64,000 nucleotides of DNA from Tetracentron sinense (taxonomy: Eukaryota; Streptophyta; Magnoliopsida; Trochodendrales; Trochodendraceae), in contig CM026566.1 in the NCBI GenBank assembly GCA_015143295.1, positions 9,039,072 through 9,103,071 of the forward strand, given 5' to 3'. Numbering within the stretch: position 1 is the first letter of the stretch; each line of letters opens with the position of its first letter. Both the position numbers and the translations under genes were made by a program. The notes below the pieces were generated by a model. The model ran no database searches and was not told the DNA's origin. It worked only from the letters and a program-made list of their open reading frames with translations. Shown here one piece after another: positions 22,537 to 35,455 of the stretch.

Positions 22537-23207
22537 CTTGCTTATGGGTAAGCCACGTGGCTATCCCCTTTCAAGCATTTACATTTTGCTTGCTCATGAA
22601 CTAGCCGTGTAGCTATCTCCACTTGTATATATATCGTATTCATTTGCTTCCTTTACATTCATGCCCGGTGAGGATAGTTGTGTAACCAATACTCACTAAC
22701 CTTACAATTTGCTTTCTCATGGTTAGCCGTGTGGCTTTTCCCATTCATTCACTTATATACTTTCCTTATTTATGGGATGTCGTGTGGCAATCCTCATTCA
22801 TACATCATACTTGCTTATGGATTAGCCATATGGCTATCCTCATACTCATACATTTTTCATCTCATTCATCTGTTTGCTTGTTCATACTCGGTGAAGACGG
22901 TTGTGTAACCAATACTCACTAACCTTACAGTTGGCTTTCTCATGGGTTAGCCATGTGGCTTTCCCCATTTATACATCTTGCTTGTAACATGGAACAACCA
23001 CATGGCTATCTCCACTCATCATACACTCTGCTTGCTTATACACTTGCTTGTGGACTAGCCGTGTGGCTATCTCCACTTATACATCTGCTTGCTTATACAC
23101 TTGCTTGTGGACTAGTCATTTGGCTATCTCCACTTATACATCTTCTTGCTTACTTGTGCTGAAGTGGTCGTGCTACCCCTTCAAACCTGACTTCATTCAT
23201 CTTGTTG
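22537..23207. repeat. Degenerate tandem repeats with AGCC-NNNN-GGCT core
   Basis: Repeated phrases such as cttgcttatggattagcc, ggctatctccactcatacat and ggtgtgtaaccaatactcac. Each unit has a small inverted repeat (AGCCATATGGCT, AGCCGTGTGGCT, AGCCATGTGGCT). The same repeat ends at 2033 on the other side of element C. No coding. Probably untranslated DNA of a Tat/Ogre-like element. Confidence 0.7.
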
Positions 23208-23466
23208 GCATCTTACTCGGCGAGGTAACCGTGTGATTGTCTGCACCATAGCATCTTACCCGGTGGGGCAACAATGTGGTTGTCTGCACCATGGCATCTT
23301 ACCTGGTAGGGCAACCGCGCGGTTGTCTACACTATAGCATAGTACCTGGTGGGGCAACCGCACGGTTGTCAGCACGATAGCATCTTACCTGGTGGGGCAA
23401 CCGCGTGGCTGTCTGCACCATGGCATAGTACCCAGTGGGGCAACCGAGCGGTTGTCAGCACTAATT
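23208..23466. repeat. 43-bp tandem repeat, six copies
   Basis: Units start gcat at about 23208, 23251, 23294, 23337, 23380 and 23423, almost exactly 43 bp apart. Each has a (C)AACCG-NN-CGGTTG type inverted repeat; the copy at 23312-23325 is a perfect palindrome CAACCGCGCGGTTG. Confidence 0.9.
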
Positions 23467-23481
23467 GCATCTTACCTATTT

Positions 23482-24000
23482 TTTGAAGGAGTAACTGAAT
23501 GGTTGTTTGATCGACCTTCAGTTGCGGCCTCTCGTGAAGCTGGTTGTGTAACCAACCTTCACTCATTTGCATCTTTCACCATATGTTCACATTTCACCAC
23601 ACATCATTGCACTACTTGCTCACTCTTAAAGGAGTAACTGACACAGTTGTCTGATCGACCATCAGTTGCGGCCTCCTGTGAAACAAGTCTTCCACACTTT
23701 ATACACTTCATTGCAATACTTGCTCACTCTTAAAGGAGTAACTGACACGGTTGTTTAATTGACCATCAGTTGCGGCCTCCTGTGAAACAAGTCTTGCACA
23801 GTTCATACACTGCACTATAATACTTGCTCACTCTTAAAGCAGTAACTGACACGGTTGTCTGATCGACCATCAGCTGCGGCCTCTTGTAAAGCCATTCTTG
23901 TACACCGCACATCACTGTAACACTTGCTCACTGTTCAAGGAGTAACTGAAACGGTTGTTTGATCAACCATCAGTTGCGGCTTCTTGTGAAGCCAGTTTTG
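23482..24000. repeat. 104-bp tandem repeat, about five copies
   Basis: Units with cttgctcactcttaaaggag, taactgacacggttgt, ctgatcgaccatcagttgcg and gcctcctgtgaa start at about 23615, 23719, 23823 and 23923. A diverged first copy lies at 23482. Confidence 0.88.
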
Positions 24001-24287
24001 CAACAATCATCATTCACTTGCATCATGTATTCCGCTACTTGGTCGTGTGATCGATTAGCATGCAGCTTCATACACCATAACCCCCTCTATCCCCAACAAG
24101 TGCCGACTTGGCATGAGCGCACCGGTCCTTTGTCACCCTTCAGTCATCCAGTCCCTAGCAAGTAGTCTAAGTAGAGTTTATCTTTTGCTCTATCTTTTCC
24201 CAGGTTTTTCCACACATGCATGCAAAATTGAAGCGTTATCAGCCTTTGTTGTTCACGTGGCCGCACCCTCCGACAAAGCGAGGCAAC
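24001..24287. other. Non-coding stretch before a Tat-like LTR
   Basis: No coding region seen. It ends in a short purine run (caaagcgagg) before TGTAAACACC, which could be the remains of a polypurine tract. Confidence 0.4.
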
Positions 24288-24943
24288 TGTAAACACCCCA
24301 ATTTTGCACACCCTAGTCTCTTTGCACACGTCTAAAACCCTTTTAAAAACCCTCTTTTAAAACCCTCTTTCCGCGGGCTTCGATTTCCAAAAAACGCTCT
24401 TCAATAAGAGCCCAAACCATTCAAAAATACCCTAACATCAAAAAGACAAATCCTAGCATTTCAAACACGCATAATCCAAAGAAAATAGATCAAACCATCA
24501 ATTACCCCTTTGGAACTACGTGTGGCTTGATTCCACTAATAGTGGATACATAGGTAACCCTGATCGGGTTCAGCTTACCTAGGATAGAGCCCCTATCCTA
24601 TCCTTGTTTATTTCAACATGTACATTACTATCAATATGATATCTGCTCAGTATATGAATGAAATTTCAAGCTTCTATTATGGTTTTCCCACTTTAATTTA
24701 GACTTAGGGAGTAGGTAACCATCTCTAGATGGGAGCTTAGGGGTGCCTAACACCTTCCCCTAACTTAAATGAATCATTACCTTGAACTCTATTTTCAGAC
24801 CAAAGCCTTATCGAATCTTTTAAGGGACCCTATTTTCCCTAACAATCTAAATAGGTGGCGACTCACTCTTTTCAGCATTTTTAGCACTATTCCTCCTCGG
24901 GTTCAATCCTGATCGGGAGTGGGGTTAAAATCCCGGGTCTACA
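24288..24943 (+). repeat. Tat/Ogre-like LTR (about 656 bp)
   Basis: TGTAAACACCCC at the start and CGGGTCTACA at the end give TG...CA with a short terminal inverted repeat. The 3' part (ggggtgcctaacaccttccc, then aggtggcgactc) matches the diverged end of a second LTR-like unit at 63640-63800. Flanks gcaac and atccc do not match, so it is not a clean solo LTR; it may be the edge of an element whose other parts have decayed. Confidence 0.55.
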
Positions 24944-25619
24944 ATCCCTAGCTAAAGTCCAGTCTCCAACCAATAGATCCCCAGTAGTGGTCTACAACGG
25001 TGCCACATTCCCTAGCGGATCCCTAGTAGAAGCCTCCAATTGCTATCTACAAGCCCTCTCCCCAGCAAGAGTATAGAAGCATCCAATTTGCTCCCCAGCA
25101 AGATTCACCTCAGCCAGAGTTTAATCTCCAACAGTGGTAAGACAAATAAGTCTACCCATAGACATCCCCAGCAGTGACGAAACCTCTTCTGCGTCATACT
25201 CCGCTCTCCAAGAGGGAAGGACAGATTACAAAGTCTCTAAGCCCCGACAAAGGCACTTCCTGGAAAAATCTAAAAAGCTAAGCGAAGCTTTATTTCTGTT
25301 AAAATCAAAAACTCTTTGTAATAGTCCAAACACTTTTCTTAAAAGCATTTTTCAAAGCAGAACTTTCGGTATCCAGACTAGGTCGTACCAACTTGCATTG
25401 AGCAGCCCAGGTAAGAAAAAGCAGAAGAAGCCGACACCGTGCATCCCCACAAGTCTTATCAACGGAGTCATGGGAAAGCAGCCTCACCTCTATCCACTGC
25501 ATGACATCATAACATCACACCCCATGTGACCAAACCCCTCAACATCAATAAACCCGATCAAAATCCAGCTCCTCTCGGCCATTTCAAATGAATCCGGCTA
25601 GTGCCTCTTGGACATGCCC
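24944..25619. other. Non-coding, retroelement-derived stretch
   Basis: Several degenerate tccccagcaag or tccccagtagtgg phrases at 24980-25175. An open frame of 131 codons at 25134-25529 has no recognisable motif and odd composition; I do not call it a gene. Confidence 0.45.
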
Positions 25620-26231
25620 CGATCTCGACACCCCCATGTGCCATCGACATCCTGTGTGCTCCTTAACAATTTCGTCATACTGATGCATTACCTCCCGCAT
25701 GTCTCCCTTTTGACACCCCCATGTGTCCTCGACATCCTATATGCTCCTTGACAATTTCGTCATACCGCAGCATTACCTCCCGTATGTCTCCCTTTTGACA
25801 CCCCCGTGTATCCTCGACATCTTGTATGCTCCTTGACAATTTCGTCATACCGCAATATTACCACCCGTATGTTTGCCTTTTGATACCCCGTGTGTCCTCG
25901 ATATCCTGTATGCTCATTCACAATCTCATCATACCGTAGCATTACCTCATACTTGTCACCTCTTCGACACCTTGTGCTCTCCTCCACATCCTGTGTGCTC
26001 CTCGACATCCTGTGTACTCCTTGACAATCTCATCATACCGTAGCATTACCTCTTGTATGTCTCCCTTTTGACACCTCGCATGTCCTCGACATTCTGTGTG
26101 CTCCTTGACAATCTCGTCATACCGCACTATTACCTCTTGCATGTCCCCCCTTTGACACCCCCGTGTGTCCTCGACATCAAGTATGCTCCTTGACAATTTT
26201 TTCATACCGCAACATTACCTCCTATATGTCT
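25620..26231. repeat. Tandem repeat of about 85 bp, about seven degenerate copies
   Basis: Unit of the form tttgacacccccgtgtgtcc, tcgacatcctgtatgctcc, ttgacaatttcgtcatacc, gcattacctcccgtatgtctc. Copies vary by small indels. The array continues at 44120-44235 beyond element D, so D inserted in it. Confidence 0.85.
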
Positions 26232-27040
26232 TGAGACGCCCCGAACCCGCATCTAGGAAATCAAGTTCCAAGACGCGTGCTCGTTCGTCATAACCACGCA
26301 TGCGGAAGACTTCACCCACGAAGATACAAGAATTTTTTAACTTTTCTGATGAGCTTACATAAGCAATAACAACCGGTCATCACAATAACCATCATAAGCA
26401 AATACGTTACCTCACTGGCTACAATAGCCGTTACTTTTGGCGCCATAACTGCGCCGGCACACTTTCAGAATCCATCAAGTATGACTCCTTGCCAATCGGG
26501 AATTGCTTCCAAATCTAAAGACATAAAATGAGAGGAGTGAGCTATAGAGCCCAGCAAAATCCGTAATCCATCTAGGCCATTTTCCATCTAGTAACAATCA
26601 CCATCATCAATAACGATATAGTGTTGCAATACGATTGTCATATTATAAAAATATATAATATCGTAATCCGTGACCCGAGGTCACTCAGGGCTATTTCACC
26701 CAATTTCGAGGTTCCAAACCTCAATTTTCAAGTTCATCCAATCATCGTTTACACCACTAGGTTACCCTTCCAGACAATTGCTTACATTCTATCCTTGAGT
26801 CCGCAAACTCAATCAACTGGCCTTCGCCCGTATTCAACCTGAGTCCGTATACTCAATATCCAAGTTAGAGTTCATAGACTCTCTATCCAATTCCAAATCC
26901 GTTAACATTAATTTTGTTACCATGGCATCTCATACCCCCATGATAACTATCAAGATCAAACCGGACTCACACCCAATGAAATCAAACCTTGAGTCCTGAG
27001 ACTCCGTATAACGTTGAGTCCATAGACTCTGTACATAATC

Positions 27041-29949
27041 TGTGACGCCCTGAACCCGCGCCTAGGGAAACAAGTTCCGAGACGGGTGCTCGTTCGTCAT
27101 AACCATGCATGCAAAAGACTTTACCCGCGAAAATGTGAGAATTTTTCAAATTATTATGAACTTACATAAGCAATAACAACTGGTCATCACAATAACTCAT
27201 CATAAGCAAATACGTTACCTCACTGGCTACAATAGCCTTTACTTTTGGTGCCACAACTGCGCCAGAACACTCTCCAGACTCTATCAAGCTACCCGCTTCA
27301 GAATCTGAAACATCAAATGAGAGGAGTGAGCCATAAAGCCCAGTAAAATCCACAATCCATCTAGGCTATTTTCCACCTAGTAATACACATCAAAATGACA
27401 TAATAATATCGCTCAATTTCCATATTACAATAGTAAATAATATCATAAATCGTGACACGAGGTCACCCAGAGTTATCTCACTTTAACCGAGGTTCCCAAC
27501 CTCCAAATATTTTCCATTGTCAAATTCATCCAATATCAAATATATTCACAACACCAGGTTACCGATTCTAGATAACCGCTTACTCTCTGTTCTTGAGTCC
27601 ATAGATTCGATCGACCAGGCCTTCATCCGCATACAACTTCTATCCCTGAGTTCATAGACTCAGCTATCAATCGATCGGGCTCATGCCCATTCAAATCATA
27701 CCTTGAGCCTTTAGACTCAATACAAGATCATACAACTATCTGACTCGGCCACAGTGAGAACCTTGTCCTCATGACATCTCTTTCAAATAGTACACCCATC
27801 GCCTTCCCTGACCTAGTCAAAGAGAATCTATGGATATCAAATCCATCCACTCCTGACTATCAGTCACGGAGGACTAACATAACTCACCACTCCAGACCTA
27901 GCCAAAGAGGATCTATGGATATCAAATCCACCCACTCCTGACTATCAGTCACAGAGGGCTAACATAACTCACCACTCCAGACCTAGCCAAAGAGGATCTA
28001 TGGATATTAAATCGACCCACTCCCGACTATCAGTCACGGAGGATTACATAACACCACCACTCCAGACCTAGCCAAAGAGGATCTATGGATAACACTCCAC
28101 CCACTCCCCACGATCAGTCACGTACCACGCCAAAGAGGATCCATGGACATTATTCCACCCACTCCCGACTATCAGTCATGGAGGATTACATAACACCATC
28201 ACTCCAGACCTAGCCAAAGTGGATCTATGGATAACACTCCACCCACTCCCGACGATCAGTCACGTACCTCGCCAAAGAGGATCCATGGACATTATTCCAC
28301 CCACTCCCGACGATCAGTCACGTATCTCGTTAAAGAGGATCTATGGATATTATTCCACCTACTCCCGACTATCAGTCATAGAGGACTATACGACATCACC
28401 ACTCCTGACCTAGTCAAAGAGGATCTATGGATAATAATCCACCCACTCCCGACTATCAGTCACGGAGGATTACACTTTAACCCTGGCTAGGTTTTCTAAC
28501 CACCGAGTAACCCAAGTTAATCCAAGCCTTGCTTGATTAACTGAAACAGTTGGGCCTCACGCCCGTGAACCACTTCCAGTAACACACCATCCCGTTAGGG
28601 AACGTTTCCAAACTTATGGATGTGCCCATTGCCTTATACGACCTGCAAAATAACTTTTCGACACCCAGGGTGACGATACAATTTACCCGGGACTCGATCT
28701 GGGCTCCCTGAAGGTCCACAGAAAATCAAAACAGCACATAGGGTTTTCTGACCCTTTTTCCATCCACGCCTGTTACACAGTGAGTCTAAATCCAGGGTTT
28801 TGAGACCCAAGACCGAGGGCTACACCCCTCTACTCATTTTTCCACGCGCAACCACCTTCCAATAACTCATCCACGGGGTCTCATACCCTTTTCCATCAAC
28901 GCACATACATTCCACATAAAGAATATAGCAAATAATAGGGAAAAAGAAGAGATGAAAGGGGTTTTTACCTCTTTCATGCACTTCGAGCATCTAGGGCCGA
29001 AACGGACACCGCCAACGTGCTCGGAAGGATGATCAATCCCAAGGTAGAGCGCATGCAACTTTCTCTGTTTACCTTTTTTTCTCTCTCTCTACACGCCAAA
29101 CAAGACGTCGGAGAGAAAATCAGACGCCGCCAACGCGTCGAGGACGTCGAAAAACCCCAAGGTGACCTCCCTTTTCCTTTCTCTCTCCTCTTTCTCTCTC
29201 TTCCTTTCTCTCTCCTCACTTTCTCTCTCTAAAAATTTATGTGGCTCTGTTTGCAAACCGTGAGCAATGAGGGGGCTGGCCCCCATTTATATATGCCTTA
29301 AAAGGGTCTAGATCATGTGCAAAAGCACAAGACCCATTTGGTGTGGAAAAAGTGAGGTTGACCAAGTCAACCACTTTGACTGGTTTGACTGGATTTTCCC
29401 ACTTTTTACGTATATATCCTCTGAAACCCTACGATATAACACCCGATAGTAACGAAACTTCAGGTGACCGAACTTAGGATAGTCCGACACCTACTGTAAT
29501 CTACACTTTAGTCTGAAAGAAAACTGCAAAACCCACTAATTTCTTAATTTTGGATACAAAACATGCTGCCGTTTATTTGTTTGAAAAGATTAATTATCGA
29601 AACGACAGACGGTCATCCTCACGGGCCGACCGGCACGCTGTGGTACCAGCTGCATGTATTTCTATTAGAATCCCCAATAATTATGGAGTCCCACTAAATT
29701 CCGGAAAAATCTCGAATTTTATGGTTTTCTTGATTGTCTTACATTGGAGACTCCCGCGGTCTTGCGAATCGATACGCGATGGAACTGGAACGATAAGTGA
29801 TCATCCAAATAGCCAACCCGCACATTGTGAACGATTTTTGAGGGAACAAAACCCCATTTTTACCAATTTAACAAATAATTAACTAATTAACCTCCATTAA
29901 GGACCCATAAACACATAATTTTATTATATTAAAATTCTGGGTCGTTACA
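27041..29949 (-). mobile_element. Solo LTR of a D-related subfamily inside the left LTR of D
   Basis: Perfect TSD TAATC at 27036-27040 and 29950-29954. Starts TGTGACGCCCTGAACCCGCG and ends TGGGTCGTTACA. 2909 bp with no internal domain. It shares start, end, the post-array region (tttaaccctggctaggtttt) and CT-rich tracts with the D LTRs but has a different minisatellite. Minus-strand TATA box at 29284-29296 (plus catttatatatgc). Confidence 0.93.
27785..28480. repeat. Minisatellite in the D-related solo LTR, about 85-bp unit
   Basis: About eight copies of cactccagacctagccaaag, aggatctatggatatcaaat, ccacccactcccgactatca, gtcacggagga. Some copies are shortened to about 60 bp. Confidence 0.9.
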
Positions 29950-29984
29950 TAATCCGGGCCTTCACCCGCTAGAACCAACACAAT

Positions 29985-30830
29985 CGTATGATCTCAGCCA
30001 TGATGAGGAACTCTATTCTCATGGCATCTCTATCAGACAACACAACCATCTAACTCAGCCATGGTGGGGACCTCTATAATCATGGTATCTCTATCAGATA
30101 ACACAACCATCTGACTCAGTCACGGTACGGACGGCATATCTATCAGAGGCATCACAACCTACTGAATCAGTCTCGGTACGGCATATCTATCAGATAACAC
30201 AACCATCGGACTCAGCCACGGTATGGACGGCATATCTATCAGAGGCATCACAACCTACTTACTCAGCCTCGATACGACATATCTATCAGATAACACAATC
30301 ATTTGACTCAACCACGATACGGACGGCATATCTATCAGAGGCATCACAACCTACTGACTCTGCCTCGGTATGGCATATTTATCAGATAACACAACCATCT
30401 AACTCAACCATGGTATGGATGATATATCTATCAGAGGCATCATAACCGACTGACTCAGCCTCAGTACGACATATCTATCAGGTAATACAACCATCTGGCT
30501 CAGCCACGGTACGGATGACATATCTATCAGAGGCATCACAATCTACTGACTCAGCCTCGGTACGGCATATCTATCAGATAACACAACCATCTGACTCAGG
30601 CACGATATATCTATCAGAGGCATCAAAACCTACTAACTCAGCCTCGATACGATATATCTATCAGATAACACAACCATCTGACTCAGTCACGGTGGGGACC
30701 TCTATCCTCACGGCATATCTATCAAATAATACAACCATCTGACTCAGTCATGGCTATCAGAGGCATCACAACTTATTGACTCAGCCTCGGTACGGCATAT
30801 CTATCAAATAATAACACAATTTGTTCTCCC
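29985..30830. repeat. Minisatellite in the left LTR of D, about 95-bp unit of two half-units
   Basis: Alternating half-units: ctgactcagccacggtacgg, acggcatatctatcagaggc, atcacaacctactg and actcagcctcggtacggcat, atctatcagataacacaacc. The same array, with different copy order, is at 41495-42385 in the right LTR. Confidence 0.9.
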
Positions 30831-32687
30831 CTGACCTAGTCAAAGAGGATCGATGGATATCAAATCCACGCACTCCCGACTATCACCCACAGAGGATTAT
30901 ACTTTAACCCTGGGTAGGTTTTCTAACCATAGGTTAACCCTAGTTAACCCAAGCCTCACTTGGTTAACTCAAATACTCAGGCCTCGTGCCTGTGAACCAA
31001 ATCCAGAACACACCGTCCCGTTAGGGAACGCTTCCAGGCTAATGGATGTGTTGATAGCCTTATACGACCTGTAAAATAACTTTTTGACACCCCAGGGTGA
31101 CGATACTATTTACCCAGGACCCGAACTGGGCTCCCCGAAGTTTCATAGAAAATCAAAGCATCACATATGGGTTTTCGACCCTTTTTCCATCCACGCCTTT
31201 TACATAGTGAGTCTAAATCTGGGGTTTTGAGACCTGAGACCGAGGGCTACACCCCTTTACTCATTTTTCAAGCACAACCACCTTCCCATAACACATCCAC
31301 GAGGTCTTAGACCCTTTTCTATCAATGCACATACATTCCACATAAAGAATATAGCGAATAACAGAAAAAAGAGAAGAAATGGAAGGGTTTTTACCTCTTT
31401 CACGCACTTCAAGGCATCTACGGCCAAAACGAACACCGTCAACGCACTTGGGAGGATGATCAACCCCAAGGTGGAGCTCCTCGCGTTCACACCTTTACTT
31501 TCTCTCTGTAGATTTCTCTATTTCTCTCTCTACAGATCGATCGAGGCACTGGGGATGGAAATAAATATCGCTAACGCGTTCCCCACGACGATGAACCTTT
31601 GGGTAAAGCGTATGCAACTTTCTCTCTCCATTTTCTCTCTCCTCTTTTTTCTCTCTCTCTCTACACGTCAAACGAGACACTGGGAAGAAAATCAGACGCC
31701 GCCAATGCGTCGGGAGCATGGAAATATGTCAAGGTGGACCTCCCTTTTTATTTCTCTCTCCACTTTTCTCTTTCCTCTCTTTCTCTCTCTAGAAAGGGAG
31801 TTTGGCAAAACTCCCCCACAAATGCAAACCGTGAGAATGAAAGGGGCAGCCCCCTATTTATAAGTCAAGGATCATGTGCCATGCACATGACCAACATTAA
31901 TGGTCCTATTGACCAAGTCAACGGTTTGACCGTTTGACTATTCTTCCGTATTTTCTCGCGTATATGGCCTCTGAAACCCTACTTCATGATGTTCGATTAA
32001 GACGAAACTTTAGGTGACCGAACTTGGGACATTCCGACACCTACTGCAAAAATTTCAGGGAAAAATACTGAGTTTTGTTAGTATAATGGCGTCGTGGTCC
32101 CGCGAAATGATACTTGACGGAACTGATACAATAGGGGGTGTTCCGACAGTCGATCGGCACACTATGTACAATTTTCGTGAAAATGTACTGAGATTTCCTC
32201 AGTATGCTTTAATCCTGAGTAAAACTGTAAAAACCACTAATTTCTAAATTTTGGACACAAAACATGCTGACGTTTCTTTGTTTGAGATAACTAACTGCCG
32301 AGACCACAGACATTAGTCCCCACGGCCGACCGGCACGTATTAGTACCAGCCGCACGGATTTCTATAGGATCTCCAACAGATATTGGGTCCCAATTAATTT
32401 CTAGAAATCTGAAAATTTTCCATTTTTCTCAATTTTATCACACATAATGGCGTTGTGATCCCGCGAAATGATACCTGACGGAACCGATACGATAGGGGTG
32501 TGTTCCGACAGTCGATCGGCACACTGTGTGCGATTTTTGTGAAAATATACTAAGATTTCCTCGGTGCACTTTAATCCTAAGCAAAACCCACTTTTTTCTT
32601 ATTAATTTAACAAAGACTCGAGTATCTAACCCCAGTTAAGGATCAATAAACGCATAATTTTGTTATTTAAAATTCTGGGGCATTACA

Positions 32688-32702
32688 ATCTCCCCTCCTT
32701 AC
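32688..32702 (-). other. Polypurine tract of element D
   Basis: Minus strand AAGGAGGGGAGAT abuts the LTR; plus strand ATCTCCCCTCCTT. Confidence 0.85.
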
Positions 32703-32986
32703 AAAAATTTCGCCCTCAAAATTTCATCAACTTATATCTCCCAATAGTGGAGGGTTCCCATTTTAGTATTCTCATGTAAACTATTAATATCTTCGGGTTT
32801 TCGAATTTCTCAAGAATTAAAATCGCCAAAATATTTACATTATAAAATCATTCCATACTTATCACAAAATGCATATAGTAAGATGTTTTCCTCTTGTACA
32901 ATCCTTATTCAAAACACACTAAGACAAAAGAGTAAGCATGTCTATTAAGGTAGGACACAGACGTCTAAAGTTTCTCTTCGACGATG

Positions 32987-34033
32987 TCATCGTCGAGTTG
33001 GCCTTCTGCTTGTGTCATAGCAAAAACACGAACCCTTTCCTCCACTGCCCGAATTTTGGCCTTCTCCTCCAATGCCTGAATTTTTCCCCTTTCCTCCATT
33101 GCCCGACTGCTGTCCCAAGGTTGGGTTATATATCTTGATGTGGCCTTGTTTGCCGCATTGGTAGCAAACCCCGGCCTTACAGTCTTCCATCCGATGGAAC
33201 CGGCCACAACGCTCACAATTTCACTGCTTAGCCTCTTCTGAAGTAGTATTTTTATCGAAGTCTCCAAATTCCCTCTTGTTGTCCCTATCTCTCACTTCTT
33301 TATTTTTCCCCGACTTTTCTATCGGACCCTTTCCTTTACCAACACTTGCTTTGGCCATTTCTTCGTGTATACTCTCTACCCTAAGTGCTCTATCTAGAAG
33401 TTTAGAAAATGATGTAAATCGTTAAGTTGCTAACTTCCCTTTTATAGTAGGTCGTAATCCTTCTTCTAACTTTTCCACCCTCCATATTTCGTCCTCTACG
33501 AACTTGGTAGCAAACCTAAAGAGTTGGTTGAATATCTGTTCGTACTCACTGACGGTCATGTTCCCCTGGGTCAGCTATAAAAATTCCATTTCTTTCTTCT
33601 TCTTCATGGATGCAGAGAAATATCGTTCATAGAACAACTCTGTGAACTTTGCCCAACTCACGGGCTTTTGATGCTCTGGGACTGTTCTCTCAACTGTCGT
33701 TCACCAATGTTCTGCCTCGCCCTCGAGCATGAAAATGGAAAACTCTGGCTTGGTGTCCTCCGGACAAGACATAGCCCGAAATATTTTCTCTAAGCCCCAG
33801 ATCCAATTCTCTACTTTTAACGGATCAATTGTACCCATAAAGGCTGATGGTCCCAGCCTCTTGAACTTTTCTAGGCGGGTCACATTCCCATGCTCTGGAA
33901 TGGTAGCGATAGGAATACGGTTACCATTTGCACTCATATTTTGAGTCTGTTGCTGCTGTATCAGATTAGCCAAGGTAGCAATAGCCTCATAGGCTCCAGC
34001 CAGTGTACCCTCAGGTGCTCGTCGGGGCGGCAT
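32987..34033 (-). pseudogene. gag: Element D gag, one frame with nonsense changes
   Basis: Gag-like protein of about 348 codons on the minus strand. It starts MPPRRAPEGTL, then LEKFKRLGPSAFMGTIDPLKVENWIWGL, FMLEGEAEHW, FTELFYERYFSASM and NMTVSEYEQIFNQL. The zinc-knuckle region has CERCGRFHRMEDC followed by CYQCGKQGHIKIYN, where the last Cys is Tyr. A Gly/Lys-rich tail follows. Four stops interrupt it (after AEHW, before LTQG, after KLAT, and before NCERC) but no frameshift is seen over about 1.05 kb, so it stayed open until recently relative to its LTR divergence. At least two stops are Gln to stop. The tail reaches to within about 300 bp of the PPT, and no protease or RT follows. Confidence 0.85.
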
Positions 34034-34298
34034 TGTTCTTCCTATCATGAAAACAACAACGCTTTACTATTTCGCAATAAGGATATCCAAAAATCTATTT
34101 CATCAAAAGATCATCCAAAATATATCACGCATCTATCCTTAATCCTCTTTTAATCTGGTTAGACTATTTCTTACACTCTCCTGGAGATGATCTATCTCTC
34201 TAGCGTTCACTCCTCATATACCCAAAGTTTCAGATCGTCAATTGATTCAAAACCAAGAGCTTATCGATTACAATTTGTTATGATGGTCATTGCTTTTA

Positions 34299-34310
34299 GC
34301 TCTGATACCA
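34299..34310 (-). other. Primer binding site of element D (tRNA-iMet)
   Basis: Minus TGGTATCAGAGC, 2 bp from the right LTR at 34313. Confidence 0.93.
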
Positions 34311-35106
34311 ACTGTGATGCCCCGAACCCGCGTCTGGGAAATCAAGTTCCAAGACGCGTGCTCGTTCGTCATAACCACGCATACAGAAGACTTCACCCGT
34401 GAAGATACGGGGATTTTTCAACTTTTCTAATGAGCTTACATAAGCAATAACAACCGGTCATCACAATAACCCATCATAAGCAAATACGTTACCTCACTGG
34501 CTATAATAGCCGTTACTTTTGGCACCACAATTACACCAGTACACTTTCCGAATCCATCAAGTATAACTCTTTCCCAATCGGCAATTGCTTACAAATCTGA
34601 AGACATAAAATGACAGGAGTGAGCTATAGAGCCCAGCAAAATCCTCAATGCATCTAGGCTATTTTCCAACTAGTAACAATCATCATCATCAATAACGATA
34701 TAGTGTTGCACTACAATTATCATATTATATTAATAAATATGTAGCACCCGGATTTTTCTATACTTAATGAATACCGTTTTCGTAGCTACTTGGCCTTCCT
34801 CATAGTCTAATTCATCAATAAGAGAGAAATCGGAAATTCCGAAACTTCAAAAATGTGCGTTTTCGAAAGACGAACCCAACGCAAGTTGAATCGTCGAAAT
34901 CCGATGAACGAGTCAAAAGATATGGCCAAAACAGTCTGGACCTGCAGGCAATCGATCGCTCGGTTATGCACTTGAGGACATAGCTCGGAAGGCACTAAGG
35001 ACGTAGCTCTGATAACGTGCTCTGACAACGTGCTCTGATAAGGTACAGACAACGCATAGACAATGTACTCTGATAACGTAGCTCTAGCTCTGATAACGTA
35101 TACGTT

Positions 35107-35455
35107 GTGCATCCGTTGTGCAACAGACAACGGGTACGTTGTACAGCAAACAACGTGTACGTTGTACAGCTCACGACGGGCACGTTGTACATAAGACAAT
35201 GGACAACATGTTCGGCACTATTCACAGCACGTGTTTGGCACTATTCACAGCACAACGTGTTCCGCACTATTCACAGCACAACGTGTCCGGCACTATTCAC
35301 AGCACAACGTGTCCGGCACTATTCACAGTACAACGTGTTCGGCACTATTCACAGCACAACGTGTTCGGCACTATTCACAGCACAACGTGTTCGGCACTAT
35401 TCACAGCACAACGTGTTCGGCACTATTCACAGCTCAACGTGTTCGGCACTCGTGT
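35107..35455 (+). repeat. Array 1 of the element E LTR
   Basis: A CAACGGGTACGTTG palindrome and diverged relatives, then about nine 26-bp units (cactattcacagcacaacgt, gttcgg). It is related to the B array, with cactatt in place of cactgtt. Confidence 0.9.

Larger units (their letters stand above)
26232..32687 (-). repeat. 3' LTR of element D (left), split by a solo LTR
   Basis: Starts TGAGACGCCCCGAACCCGC (the right LTR has TGTGATGCCCC) and ends GGGGCATTACA. The solo LTR 27041-29949 is inserted in it. It carries the minisatellite at 29985-30830, CT-rich tracts at 31495-31800 and a minus-strand TATA box (plus ctatttataa) at 31854-31863. Confidence 0.85.

Noticed and set aside
22678..23236. Several open frames rich in Trp, Leu and Ser repeats
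   Set aside because: Translation of tandem repeats; neighbouring units break the frame.
23208..24000. Regular 43-bp and 104-bp spacing suggesting a CRISPR-like array
   Set aside because: The units are contiguous repeats without unique spacers, in plant retroelement DNA, with no cas genes.
25134..25529. 131-codon open frame after the Tat-like LTR
   Set aside because: No recognisable domain; it lies in degenerate repeat DNA with tccccagcaag phrases and has no support from codon pattern.
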